The notes beneath the pieces were generated by a model. It had not been told where the DNA came from. It saw nothing but the letters and a program-made list of their open reading frames with translations, and made no database searches. The translations under genes were made by a program, and so were the position numbers. From an uncultured Bacteroidales bacterium (GTDB taxonomy: Bacteria > Bacteroidota > Bacteroidia > Bacteroidales > UBA932), in NCBI GenBank assembly GCA_900319405.1, contig ONOH01000011.1, forward strand, positions 34,612 through 98,611: a DNA stretch of 64,000 nucleotides, read 5' to 3'. This document shows positions 1-8,314 of the stretch, piece by piece. Numbering within the stretch: the stretch's first letter is position 1; every line of letters starts with the position of its first letter.

Positions 1-1
1 G

Positions 2-115
2 CGTCGTCTGATCAATCCCCATTACTACAAAGTGGACATCTCCGATGCCCTGTACGATATGAAAATGTCCATCATCGGCAAGCTGGTGAAGGAAATTGAA
101 GAATTTGACATTTAA
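2..115 (+). CDS. pncB: Nicotinate phosphoribosyltransferase, C-terminal end (partial)
   Basis: Only the last 37 codons are in the window; the frame is open from the left edge to TAA at 113-115. The tail contains RRLINPHYYKVDIS followed by ALYDMK, which resembles the (R/K)RL-NP-x-x-Y-x-VDLS-x-x-LWDLK ending of bacterial nicotinate phosphoribosyltransferases. That enzyme converts nicotinate and PRPP to nicotinate mononucleotide in cytoplasmic NAD salvage. The assignment rests on this short motif alone. The DUF4251 gene starts 11 bases downstream, so they may be co-transcribed. Confidence 0.5.
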   Translation, partial: RRLINPHYYKVDISDALYDMKMSIIGKLVKEIEEFDI

Positions 116-126
116 AACGACCGTTT

Positions 127-615
127 ATGAAATACTTGAACATCATCGCCCTTGCGGCACTCTTTCTTGCCGCCGCCTGCGGAACCTTCCGGCAAACCCC
201 TGAAGAGCAGAAAAAAATTGCGCAAATCGTGCGCGACAGGCTGGACAGGCGGGAGTTCACCATCGATATCGACTATATGATGCCCCTTCGGGGAAGGTCC
301 AAATCCGTCGATTCCTTTTCCATTACCCTGGACGGAGAAACCCTGAACTCCAACCTGCCTTACTTCGGCGTTGCCCACAACATCCCTTACGGCGGCGGGA
401 AAGGCCTCACATTCAAGGAGAAAATCTCAGACTATTCCGAGACCGCATCCGAACCGGGCAAGCGAGTCGTCGTCATCAAGGTCAAGACCGAGGAAGACAC
501 CTACATCTATACCATTTCCGTCTTCGACAACGGAACGGCCGATGTCCACGTCAACTGCCGCGAGCGGGACGACATCTCCTACCGAGGCACCCTCCGCACC
601 CGCGACGACGAGTAA
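127..615 (+). CDS. DUF4251 family lipoprotein
   Basis: This 162-aa protein starts with a lipoprotein signal: MKYLNI, a hydrophobic stretch, then a lipobox ending at Cys-19 (LAAAC). The rest has the look of the DUF4251 family of Bacteroidota envelope proteins, with a conserved stretch of basic and hydroxyl residues (residues 38-65) followed by a beta-rich region with an NIPYGGGKGL segment. Function is unknown in the family; an envelope location is predicted. No enzymatic motif is visible. Confidence 0.75.
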   Translation: MKYLNIIALAALFLAAACGTFRQTPEEQKKIAQIVRDRLDRREFTIDIDYMMPLRGRSKSVDSFSITLDGETLNSNLPYFGVAHNIPYGGGKGLTFKEKISDYSETASEPGKRVVVIKVKTEEDTYIYTISVFDNGTADVHVNCRERDDISYRGTLRTRDDE

Positions 616-631
616 GCGAGCCGGATGAGGT

Positions 632-1687
632 TCAATTCTTCCTGCATTCCGTCCGGAGGTCTTCTAGAGCTTTGTATTCGGCCGGATCAAACTTCACGAT
701 AGGTGCGATGGTCATCCTGGCGGCCTTGCCAAGTCTTTTCTCAAGAAGCTTATACTCAGAGTATTGCGAAAGAACCAACTCCTTCATCTCGTCTGTCAGA
801 GGAAGGTCGTGCTCCAAACCTGACTCTCGGACCATCACCCGGCTCCTGGAAGCGACAGACAGTTCAACGTGCAGTTGTACATAACAGATAATGTCGAAAA
901 AATCCTCCGGCGGGAAAGCGTCTCTGACCGACTCAAGGAATTTGCCGGTAGGAGTGTCGCCCAGATGACCATCCTTGATGGAGTGAAGCAGGCTTAGCTG
1001 TTTGTCGAGTCCGGTGTCCAGCCAGCTATGGATCATTTCGACATCGTAGAAGTAGGTCCAAACCAATAGGCCACCCATTGTGCCAATGACGAAAATGAGC
1101 TGCACGAGGGGATTGAAATGGTATGTGTTGTGGCAGACATGCAGCGCTGGCGATACCACCAGCAGGAAGATGACGAAGACGAGCTTGAGAGCGCCACTGT
1201 TTTTGATGTCCGGTCTGGAACGGGAGTGTAATATCAGACGGATGCCTAGCATGAGTCCGGCAGCAATGATGGCACTGCAGCCCATGTGGATCAATGCCAC
1301 TTCCAAACCTCGGAACAGTGCGGTACCGATGCCCATTTCATTACCCAACAGCAGGTAGAAGAGGTTCTCAAGGATAGAGAATCCGCCACCTACGGCAGCA
1401 CCGCAGATGACACTGTCGATGAAGAATACGATTTTCTTCCGGGTGGCCAGCCAAAGGAGTGGGATAGCCTTCACGATCTCTTCCAGAACAGGGTTGACGA
1501 AATCTGACTGATTCTTAGAAAGAAGCAAGCCTGTCAACTGGAACAAAGCGAAGCAGACCAATGCCGCCGCCATACCGCACAGCACCAGCAAAAGGAGGTT
1601 CTTTATGCTGATGAGTGAGAAATGGTCGATCTTATAGACTACGTAGATGTAGATGACCACAGGAAGGAGGGCGGCGACAAACAGCAT
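632..1687 (-). CDS. PrsW-family intramembrane metalloprotease
   Basis: A 351-aa integral membrane protein with about eight hydrophobic segments in the first 215 residues. PrsW hallmarks are present: PVLEEIVKAIPLL (EExxK motif, about residue 68), ENLFYLL (about 106) and HMGCSAIIAAGLM (about 133), which supply the Glu and His metal ligands of this glutamic/CAAX-protease superfamily. Known members cleave anti-sigma factors inside the membrane. A soluble tail of about 130 residues follows the membrane part. Its ATG overlaps the stop of the 999-aa gene by one base (TAATG), implying translational coupling, so the two probably act in one envelope process. Confidence 0.85.
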   Translation of the reverse strand: MLFVAALLPVVIYIYVVYKIDHFSLISIKNLLLLVLCGMAAALVCFALFQLTGLLLSKNQSDFVNPVLEEIVKAIPLLWLATRKKIVFFIDSVICGAAVGGGFSILENLFYLLLGNEMGIGTALFRGLEVALIHMGCSAIIAAGLMLGIRLILHSRSRPDIKNSGALKLVFVIFLLVVSPALHVCHNTYHFNPLVQLIFVIGTMGGLLVWTYFYDVEMIHSWLDTGLDKQLSLLHSIKDGHLGDTPTGKFLESVRDAFPPEDFFDIICYVQLHVELSVASRSRVMVRESGLEHDLPLTDEMKELVLSQYSEYKLLEKRLGKAARMTIAPIVKFDPAEYKALEDLRTECRKN

Positions 1688-4686
1688 TATAACAGTTTGA
1701 GTGAAATCATAAGTTCATTATTGCCACGCCTTCCGCCATCGAATCCTGCCGGTGCAAACAGATGACCGTAACCGACGGATAACGTCGTCTTGAGATAATT
1801 CAGGAACACCAGTTCGGTAGTCAGCTGGATGCCTGCGCTGTAGTACATTTTATGTGAGGAGTTGGGATTCCAGGTGGAGAGTCCCGTTCCGAAGATCGAG
1901 CACTGGATCCACGTCGGATAGCAGAACAGCGCACCGAAGTTATTGAGGCGGAGCGGGCGCAGGTTGAGCTCTGCCGTCGCCTTGGCAAAGGAGTGTGCCG
2001 GGATAGCATCGATGGTGGCGCCTGGCATTGCCAGGGTCGTTCGATACTGGAAGGAATTCCTGTGGTCGACATAGTTATTGCGGAAACCTCCGAAATAGGT
2101 GGTGCCAAACACGGACTCTTCATCACCGAAGTTGTGACCTGCTGCCGTACGGAGCCAGAACGAGGTGTTTCTGTCAAAGGGTACCAGTGTGCCGAAGTTA
2201 GCGGAAGCCTCTACCGAGGGATAGAAGCGTCCGCCTGCCAGATAGCTGTAGCCTTCAATGCCTAACTCGTAGCCCTGCTCTTTCATCACACCTCCCAATG
2301 AGGTGCGGGTCTTCGACCACTTCCCGTAAATCGACGCTGCCTGCATCGACCTGATATCTTTCACCTCGATTTCCTGATACAGGGGCAGAGCATCCATGTC
2401 GCCGTAGGTTGCCACCGAGAAGCCCCAGGATCTGCCATACGGCGTGACCAGCGTATTGGAATAGTCGTAGGCCAGCTGCACCACATAACCTTTACGGCTT
2501 TTTCGCATCGGGCCGAAGAGGTCGTAGAAATCCATATGGTTCCAGGCGGCCTTGAGGCTCCAGAAGTAGTATTTCCAATCGAAGTCAATGTGGAATTTGT
2601 TTTTCCAGTCGTTGCTGCTCCAAGGGGAGAAGCCGACTGACAGTTTCATCCTGCTCAATCCTACGGGGTCACTCACGTTAAAGCTATAGCCTAACACGGG
2701 GGTCGTATGATTCCAGGCTTGGGAATCGGTAAAGCCGCTAATGATAGGATAGGCTCCCGTGAACTTCATCTCTTTAAAGACATTGTAGGATGTGATGTTG
2801 TTATATACATCGCCAAAATCCTTCCTGGGCAGCGGGTTTCTGAGCAGACCGACCTGTTCCATCGCCTCCTTATTGTTCTCATAGGCGAGCTGGCCGTAGA
2901 GCTTCACGGCATTGGCATCTTTCACTACCTCACGGGAGAGCAAGACGGGTTGCAGTCCGTCGCGCTTGAACTGGAGCGCCAGCAGCTGACCAGGCGTAAT
3001 CTCCAATGGCGCGAAAAGGCCGATGTCGGCATTGGTGAGCATCTCCATCTCGCGAGTCTCCAGGTTAATCTGCCAGAGGTTGGAAACACCTGTATAGTAA
3101 GAGCTGCCGATCAGGTACTTGTCATCGAGCGAGAAGCGGAACTGTCCCAGGTTGCTGTCTTGCCAGGTGATCAGTTTCACGGGCTTGAAGATGGCCTTGG
3201 CCAGTTCTTCTGTATTGAACAGCATAAGTGTGTGCTCGCCGTTGTCGCCTTGGCTGATTAACGACAGCCATTTGCCGTCATGACTGATATCCGTGTCGAA
3301 TACGCTCACACCAAACGGGAATGCATAAATCACTTCCGGATTCTCCAAATCGCGGTCCAGACGCACAATCGACTGCGTGCCGCCGTTGGAGAACAGGCCG
3401 TAGAGACAGTCGTGGGTATTGTCATACACGATATTGCCGATGCGCTGGAACGTCTTTTTCTTCACCACCCTCTTCTTCTGTATGTCATAGATCTCCAAAC
3501 CACGCATCTTTGCGTTGTTCGATGTATAGATAAGGCGCTTTCCTTTACAGTCGAGGGCTACGTAGGCAGGGTCATAGAGCTGGATGCCGTAGATGTCGTT
3601 CAGTCTCTTCTGCTCGCCCGTCTGGAGGTCGATCTCCGTCATGTGTGCAAAGTCGCCGGGGGCATTCATGGCGGCATAGGCCTTTTGCGTGGCAGGGTCA
3701 TAGACGAAGGGTGACACGGAACCCAGCGGTTCTTTTGTCAGCGGTTTGGTTTTTGTGATGGGATACTGGCGGATGGCGGCGAGGTTCTCTTCCTGATGTT
3801 TTTTCTCGTCCTCCTTCCAGTCGTTCCATACTTTTCTGAGCGACTGTCCATAGACCTTCTTGAACTGTTTGCCGAAGAAGGTGTGACTGTCAGCCGTTCT
3901 GTTGTAGAACCGGATCATCTTCTCGTAGCCATAGGCCTTGGTGAGGTAGTTCACAAAGCGGGTACCGTAGAGATAGGCATTGGCACCCACCTGGAAGTCC
4001 ATCGTGGAACCTTCCGTTTCCAGGCCCACCACCGAGTAGAGTTTGTCGCCCTCGTCGATAATACTGCGGAAGTACATTTCGTCGTAGCCGCCCAATGCGC
4101 GTCCGACACCACCGCTGAGCCAGGTCTCCATGAAACAGGCGATACCCTCGTGATACCAGCGGGGCGCATACCAACGGGGAACGCTCAGGTAGCTCCATAA
4201 GGCAGAGACGGGCTGGGATTTATCGGTGTCCACCTTGGTGCCGAAGAAGCGGCGCCAGTTGAGGTCGCGACGATTGTACTTGTCAGTCATTACGATGTGC
4301 GTATATTCGTGCTTGAACAACTGGCGGTATCGCTCACTTGATGGATTGATGTAATACGACATGTTCAACGGAGCCATGCCGATCTGTATAAAAGAACGCG
4401 GTAATGGCGTAGCTCCGCCATTACCGTCGTCCTCCCAGTCTGTCAATAGCAGCAGGGGTGCTTCTGGATGATAGATGGAATCACTGGTCGTCCATATCTG
4501 CTCATGAAGCGCTTTGCCGTTCTGGTACATGCGTATCATGTGAGGGATGTAGCGCGACAGGTTCTTGTCAAAGAACACCAGTGTGGCTTCGTCCGTCTTA
4601 TATTGGTAATAGGTCTGGTTCTGCCCCCTGGAAATACAGGGAATCAACGTTAGCAGAAGAACAGCAATCCAGTTACGCATGTACAA
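1687..4686 (-). CDS. Secreted gluzincin-like peptidase with beta-propeller and C-terminal barrel-like region
   Basis: The 999-aa protein begins with a signal peptide ending near the SRGQ at residues 19-22. The N-terminal part carries HEYTH (about residue 127) and WYHEGIACFME (about 178), the zinc-binding HExxH and following Glu of gluzincin/MA-clan peptidases. The middle (about 290-600) has repeating TolB/WD40-like strands. The last 350 residues are rich in alternating aromatic strands and Gly-Asn turns, ending in a short hydrophobic strand (LMISLKLL), which looks like an outer-membrane beta-barrel. It is the middle gene of a three-gene operon with the anchored protein at 4695-5801 (8-base gap) and PrsW (1-base overlap). 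Processing of cell-surface proteins is inferred, not shown. Confidence 0.7.
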   Translation of the reverse strand: MYMRNWIAVLLLTLIPCISRGQNQTYYQYKTDEATLVFFDKNLSRYIPHMIRMYQNGKALHEQIWTTSDSIYHPEAPLLLLTDWEDDGNGGATPLPRSFIQIGMAPLNMSYYINPSSERYRQLFKHEYTHIVMTDKYNRRDLNWRRFFGTKVDTDKSQPVSALWSYLSVPRWYAPRWYHEGIACFMETWLSGGVGRALGGYDEMYFRSIIDEGDKLYSVVGLETEGSTMDFQVGANAYLYGTRFVNYLTKAYGYEKMIRFYNRTADSHTFFGKQFKKVYGQSLRKVWNDWKEDEKKHQEENLAAIRQYPITKTKPLTKEPLGSVSPFVYDPATQKAYAAMNAPGDFAHMTEIDLQTGEQKRLNDIYGIQLYDPAYVALDCKGKRLIYTSNNAKMRGLEIYDIQKKRVVKKKTFQRIGNIVYDNTHDCLYGLFSNGGTQSIVRLDRDLENPEVIYAFPFGVSVFDTDISHDGKWLSLISQGDNGEHTLMLFNTEELAKAIFKPVKLITWQDSNLGQFRFSLDDKYLIGSSYYTGVSNLWQINLETREMEMLTNADIGLFAPLEITPGQLLALQFKRDGLQPVLLSREVVKDANAVKLYGQLAYENNKEAMEQVGLLRNPLPRKDFGDVYNNITSYNVFKEMKFTGAYPIISGFTDSQAWNHTTPVLGYSFNVSDPVGLSRMKLSVGFSPWSSNDWKNKFHIDFDWKYYFWSLKAAWNHMDFYDLFGPMRKSRKGYVVQLAYDYSNTLVTPYGRSWGFSVATYGDMDALPLYQEIEVKDIRSMQAASIYGKWSKTRTSLGGVMKEQGYELGIEGYSYLAGGRFYPSVEASANFGTLVPFDRNTSFWLRTAAGHNFGDEESVFGTTYFGGFRNNYVDHRNSFQYRTTLAMPGATIDAIPAHSFAKATAELNLRPLRLNNFGALFCYPTWIQCSIFGTGLSTWNPNSSHKMYYSAGIQLTTELVFLNYLKTTLSVGYGHLFAPAGFDGGRRGNNELMISLKLL

Positions 4687-4694
4687 TGCCGTTA

Positions 4695-5801
4695 TTATTT
4701 CTCTATAGGGGGGCCATTGGGCTTCCTTCTGTTCAGCATTTCACTGTTGTTTACTGCTGCTGTCTGTTTGATGATTAAGCCAATCGTTTGGTTGAGACCG
4801 ATATTCTGGCTCTGATTCAGGGCAGGATTATTTGCGGTATTATTCATTGCGCTGTTGAAAGCCTCCATAACCCTGCTCGCACTACCCATCATCAAAGCAT
4901 GATAGGGGTCGATCTTCCGTCCGGCGAGGACTTCTTTCTGGGCATTGTGGGGGTCGATCTTCCGTCCGGCGAGAACTTCCTGCTGGGCATTGAGAACCGT
5001 ATTGAGTTCACTTTCGAGTACCTTTGGCGGAATCGTGCTTCCAATCTGGGAAGGAACATCCATCATCCGGGCCATCTCGCAGCTTTGCAGTACGGCTATA
5101 CGCTGAGCGATACCGAAATCGGCTACGGCTGCAAGAGCCTTTTCGCCACTAAGCAGGTTGCCCTTCTTGGCCAAAGCCTCGGCACTTGCCTTGTCACCCT
5201 CAAGGGCGGCAGTCATCTGCTGGTACTCCAACCACTGGTCGCGGACAAACTTCATTTTATCATCACCCTGGTCTGTCTCCAGATACTTGTCGGTGGTCTC
5301 AATGAAACGGGTGGCAAGCTGGTTCTGCTTCTGCAGCGTGGTGTAGGCCAGTGAGGCGTTGATGGTGGACTGGGCCAGGTCGGGGCACTCCTCGCCACCA
5401 AGGGCGGCATTCAGTTTTTCGGCCGACTCTGCCAGCGAACTGGCAACGTTGTCCACCAACTCACGGTTGGCGTTCATCTCCTCGAGTACCCCGGCAAATG
5501 CAGGGATGTTGCCGGCTACCTCATTTGACATGTCAACCAGCGTGCCGAACTGGACGGCGCGTGTCTGCATTACCACTTGGGCTGCCACAATACCATCCTT
5601 GAAGGCGGAGTCGGTCTGAAGGAGTTCTTCCATATTGGTAAGTTTCTCGGAAACTTGCTCACGTGAGAATCGAGCGGCCTTGGCGATATCGCCATCCGCC
5701 TTGTTGAGATCTACAGGCCAATCAATAAAGCGACTGGTAATCAATCCGATAGCGCATATAGCTGCCACCGAACACAAGATAATAATACTTTTCTTTTTCA
5801 T
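4695..5801 (-). CDS. Membrane-anchored helical protein of unknown function
   Basis: The 368-aa protein starts at ATG 5801 (MKKKS), which gives a short positive N-terminus and one transmembrane segment; a longer frame reaching 5843 adds only 14 poorly supported residues. The remainder is almost entirely predicted helix, rich in Ala, Glu, Leu and Gln, and should lie in the periplasm. Near residues 270-300 a 15-residue block ending RKIDP is present twice in tandem. No known domain was recognised. It is the first gene of an operon with the large peptidase/propeller protein and PrsW, so it may be a substrate, scaffold or anchor for them. Confidence 0.7.
   Translation of the reverse strand: MKKKSIIILCSVAAICAIGLITSRFIDWPVDLNKADGDIAKAARFSREQVSEKLTNMEELLQTDSAFKDGIVAAQVVMQTRAVQFGTLVDMSNEVAGNIPAFAGVLEEMNANRELVDNVASSLAESAEKLNAALGGEECPDLAQSTINASLAYTTLQKQNQLATRFIETTDKYLETDQGDDKMKFVRDQWLEYQQMTAALEGDKASAEALAKKGNLLSGEKALAAVADFGIAQRIAVLQSCEMARMMDVPSQIGSTIPPKVLESELNTVLNAQQEVLAGRKIDPHNAQKEVLAGRKIDPYHALMMGSASRVMEAFNSAMNNTANNPALNQSQNIGLNQTIGLIIKQTAAVNNSEMLNRRKPNGPPIEK
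4908..4997 (-). repeat. 45-bp tandem duplication in coding sequence
   Basis: Two near-identical 45-bp units (4908-4952 and 4953-4997) lie in frame in the anchored helical protein gene. They encode NAQQEVLAGRKIDPH and NAQKEVLAGRKIDPY, so each unit adds 15 residues without shifting the frame. The few differences suggest a recent duplication. Confidence 0.9.
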
Positions 5802-5871
5802 ACGACTAAAGAATAAAGTTCTTGTTCTTGTCTCTGATGCCAAATGCCATACTTATTATACATTGACGTTG

Positions 5872-5879
5872 CAAAGTTA
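5872..5879 (-). promoter_or_regulatory. -7 promoter box for the envelope operon
   Basis: TAACTTTG on the minus strand matches the Bacteroidota TAnnTTTG consensus and lies upstream of the start at 5801. No clear TTG -33 element was found at the right distance, so this is moderate evidence. Confidence 0.45.
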
Positions 5880-6080
5880 CAAAGTATTTTAGAAGTTGTC
5901 TAAATTTTATTGAAAATGTTGCCATGCACGCATGTAAGTAGCTGATAATCAGCGCGTTAATAGATCCCCCTTATAACCAATTGATTATTAATAATTTGGC
6001 CATTGTCAAAGGAAATATTCCCAATAAGAATCATAAAGAATTTATTGAATTATTTCAAAACAGATTCTTAACACAGGGTT

Positions 6081-6111
6081 TTGCGCATGAGCCAAGTTTT
6101 TCGTACTTTTG
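6081..6111 (+). promoter_or_regulatory. Promoter (-33 TTG, -7 TACTTTTG)
   Basis: TTG at 6081-6083 and TACTTTTG at 6104-6111 are 20 bases apart, the normal Bacteroidota spacing. Transcription would begin near 6117, just upstream of ATG 6131. This supports 6131 over the longer open frame reaching back to 5981. Confidence 0.75.
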
Positions 6112-6130
6112 GAGAACAAAAACGCAACAT

Positions 6131-6673
6131 ATGTCGTTACATAGAATCGTCAACAGTCTTGTTCTGGCACTCTGCCTATCGGCTATCGGAGCTTGCCGCA
6201 GCGGCTCGGAGAGAAGGGCGCTTATCGTTCTTCATCCACACGAGGAATCTCCCGCTTCGGCCAAAGGCTGTACTTCGGTCTTTCTCGCCGGAACCATCGA
6301 TATGGGAGCAGCGGAGAACTGGCAGGAAAAGGCGGCCGACCTTTTCGGGAAGAAAGCGAGCAGTTTCGTCCTCTACAACCCCAGACAGACAGAATGGCAC
6401 CCCGAACGGGAAGGAGAGATGGACTATCAGGTCCGTTGGGAACTGGAGCACCTGGAGAAGGCTGACTGGATTCTGATGAATTTCCTGGCGGGAAGCCAGT
6501 CCCCCGTTACGTTGCTTGAGATGGGGCTTCATGCCAGAAGCAGGAAACTTCTGGTCATCTGTACGCCGGGGTATTTCCGGTATGACAATGTGCGGATTAC
6601 CTGTGAGAAATATTCTGTTCCCCTTTTTGCAACCCTTGAAGAAGCAATTGATGCCATTCCAGACAAACGCTAG
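6131..6673 (+). CDS. Nucleoside 2-deoxyribosyltransferase-like lipoprotein
   Basis: Starting at ATG 6131 the 180-aa product has a signal sequence with a lipobox (AIGAC, Cys about residue 22). The body matches the nucleoside 2-deoxyribosyltransferase-like fold (Nuc_deoxyrib_tr_2 type): SVFLAGTIDMG, then NPRQTEW, a D/E-rich segment with QVRWELEHLEKADWILMNF, and SPVTLLEMGLHA. Enzymes of this fold cleave or transfer N-glycosidic bonds of (deoxy)nucleosides and are normally cytoplasmic, so an exported lipidated version is unusual. The activity is inferred from the fold. It has its own promoter. Confidence 0.7.
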   Translation: MSLHRIVNSLVLALCLSAIGACRSGSERRALIVLHPHEESPASAKGCTSVFLAGTIDMGAAENWQEKAADLFGKKASSFVLYNPRQTEWHPEREGEMDYQVRWELEHLEKADWILMNFLAGSQSPVTLLEMGLHARSRKLLVICTPGYFRYDNVRITCEKYSVPLFATLEEAIDAIPDKR

Positions 6674-6703
6674 CGGGTCTGAGTTTTTTTTCGGTAAGAA
6701 TCT

Positions 6704-6719
6704 CTTTGTTTAAACAAAG
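6704..6719. promoter_or_regulatory. Perfect 16-bp palindrome over a -33 element
   Basis: CTTTGTTTAAACAAAG is a perfect palindrome that covers the TTTG -33 element of the promoter at 6705-6735. This arrangement fits a repressor operator. It could also be chance in AT-rich sequence. Confidence 0.5.
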
Positions 6720-6735
6720 CTTTTCGGTATCTTTG
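6705..6735 (+). promoter_or_regulatory. Promoter for the two small genes 6755-7416
   Basis: TTTG at 6705-6708 and TATCTTTG at 6728-6735 are separated by 19 bases, a canonical Bacteroidota promoter. The expected start is about 12-14 bases before ATG 6755. Confidence 0.8.
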
Positions 6736-6754
6736 GAGTCAAATCTCTTACACA

Positions 6755-7072
6755 ATGAACGAACAGAACCAGGAATTCGATCCCAGAGATCTCAACAAGG
6801 ACGGGAAGGTATCCGTCAAGGAAAAACTGCAGTTTGCTGCGGACAAAGCCATTGAAGCCGCAGACTCCGCTGCCGATGCTATCCGGGAAGGAGCCCAGGA
6901 GCTCTATGGAAAGGTAAAGGATTACCAGGCACTCTCTCCCGAAGAGAAGAAAGCCGTGCAGGACCAGTGGAAGGAGAAAGTGTCCGACGCCGCAGAAAAA
7001 GTAGCGGACTCCGCAAAAGAAGCTTTTGAAGATGTCAAAGAAGAGGCCGAAAAATTCTTCAATAAGAAATAG
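6755..7072 (+). CDS. Small acidic/basic helical protein with one EF-hand-like loop
   Basis: The 105-aa protein has no signal peptide or membrane segment. Residues 12-23 (DLNKDGKVSVKE) match a single calcium-binding EF-hand loop: D, N, D, G, S and E fall at loop positions 1, 3, 5, 6, 9 and 12. The rest is amphipathic helix, rich in Ala, Lys, Glu and Asp, with heptad-like repeats such as AADKAIEAADSAADAI, similar in style to stress or apolipoprotein-like helical proteins. It is followed two bases later by a small lipoprotein gene, so the pair is likely an operon. Confidence 0.7.
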   Translation: MNEQNQEFDPRDLNKDGKVSVKEKLQFAADKAIEAADSAADAIREGAQELYGKVKDYQALSPEEKKAVQDQWKEKVSDAAEKVADSAKEAFEDVKEEAEKFFNKK

Positions 7073-7074
7073 CC

Positions 7075-7416
7075 ATGAAAACACGAATCCTCACCTGTCT
7101 TGTAGCGATTGCTGCCATTCTGTTTTCCAGCTCTCTCTTTATTTCCTGCCAATCACCGGAAGAAAAGGTCATCTCCCCGTTGGAGTCTCTCTGCAAAACC
7201 GTGGAGAAAGACAGTTTCACCGTCGATCAGATGGATACTATTCAGGACAAATTTAAAGAGGTGAACGAAGCCGCCAAGACTTGCAAATTCACGGACGAGC
7301 AGCTCAAGGAAGTGACGAAGCTCAAAGTCCGCTTCTCGAAGGGCGTGGTTAAAAAGGCTGCAGACCGCGTCGGAAGCGCAGTGGATGGTTTCATCGAGGA
7401 TCTCTCGGCCAACTAA
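7075..7416 (+). CDS. Small lipoprotein of unknown function
   Basis: The 113-aa product has a signal peptide with a lipobox ending at Cys (LFISC, about residue 25), then a helical domain rich in Lys, Glu and Val. ATG 7075 lies two bases after the stop of the EF-hand-like protein gene, under the same promoter. No family was recognised. A paired envelope role with the upstream protein is inference. Confidence 0.7.
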   Translation: MKTRILTCLVAIAAILFSSSLFISCQSPEEKVISPLESLCKTVEKDSFTVDQMDTIQDKFKEVNEAAKTCKFTDEQLKEVTKLKVRFSKGVVKKAADRVGSAVDGFIEDLSAN

Positions 7417-7433
7417 GAAGCTGTTAAGCATTT

Positions 7434-8231
7434 GTGGAACCTGTTGATATAGAGATTGTAAGCGCTATTGTCCGGACCGCATCTTCCCTGATGGACCGGA
7501 GCGGGCGTTTTGAGATACACGACAAAGGCACTCTCGAGAACATCGTCACCTCTTCCGATGTGGCCGTCCAGCACTTCCTCACAAGGGAGCTCAGCCTGCG
7601 TTTCCCCGAAATCGGTTTCCTCTGCGAAGAAGAAGACCTGAGCGACATTGCCGGCCACGAGACCGTCTGGGTCATCGACCCCATCGACGGAACGGCCAAC
7701 TATGCGAGGGGCAACGAGAACTGCTGCATCAGCGTGGCCCTGGTCGAGAAGAATGAACCGGTCCTCGGTGTCGTCTATTCTCCCTGGCGGGAAGAACTCT
7801 ATACGGCAGAGAAGGGAAAAGGAGCTTTCTGCAACGGAGAGCCTCTCCATGTCTCCGGCCGTCCGTTCGAGCAGGGGATCCTTTTCACGGCCATGTCCAC
7901 CTACAGGAAGGAACTGGCCAGGAGTTGCAGCGACATCATCTACGATGTCTATATGGAATGCAACGATGTGCGAAGGACCGGATCCGCCGCCCTGGAACTC
8001 TGCCTGATGGCCGCCGGCTTCGCCGAACTCTATTTCGAAATGCGCTTGATGCCCTGGGACTATGCGGCAGCCAGCCTGATTCTCACGGAAGCCGGCGGAG
8101 TGGTATGCGGCTTTGACGGGAAAAAACCCTCTATGTCTACTCCGTCCCTTTTCATCGCCGCCAACTCGGAAGAGAATTGCGATCGGATTCTTCGCGCCGT
8201 CCATAGACATCTGGAAAAACTTCCCTACTAA
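7434..8231 (+). CDS. Inositol monophosphatase family protein (SuhB-like)
   Basis: The 265-aa product, read from GTG 7434, has the family's metal-binding signatures: the EEED acidic cluster (about residue 66), DPIDGTANYARG (about 82; DPIDGT motif) and WDYAAASLILTEAGG (about 205). These ligate the magnesium ions used to hydrolyse inositol monophosphate, fructose-1,6-bisphosphate, PAP or related phosphates; the exact substrate cannot be told from sequence. It is cytoplasmic. The upstream lipoprotein gene ends 17 bases before, so co-transcription is possible. A TTG at 7432 is out of frame with it. Confidence 0.85.
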   Translation: MEPVDIEIVSAIVRTASSLMDRSGRFEIHDKGTLENIVTSSDVAVQHFLTRELSLRFPEIGFLCEEEDLSDIAGHETVWVIDPIDGTANYARGNENCCISVALVEKNEPVLGVVYSPWREELYTAEKGKGAFCNGEPLHVSGRPFEQGILFTAMSTYRKELARSCSDIIYDVYMECNDVRRTGSAALELCLMAAGFAELYFEMRLMPWDYAAASLILTEAGGVVCGFDGKKPSMSTPSLFIAANSEENCDRILRAVHRHLEKLPY

Positions 8232-8314
8232 CCTGCGTCTTTTCATCTATGGAGCCGATTGCCGGGTGGCTTTCGACTGCAGGAGGAAAGTCTGGAGGAT
8301 GCCGATTCCCGGTT

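Larger units (their letters stand above)
5802..6130. other. AT-rich intergenic region between divergent genes
   Basis: This 329-base stretch holds no convincing gene. On the minus strand a -7-type box TAACTTTG lies at 5879-5872, about 70 bases from the start of the 4695-5801 gene. On the plus strand the promoter of the next gene lies at 6081-6111. Between about 5900 and 6070 I see only AT-rich sequence. Confidence 0.6.

Noticed and set aside
4908-4997. Possible CRISPR or satellite repeats
   Set aside because: Only two 45-bp units, in frame inside a protein gene, with no spacers.
5981-6130. Upstream extension of the deoxyribosyltransferase-like protein
   Set aside because: The promoter at 6081-6111 lies inside it, and the lipoprotein signal starts at 6131.
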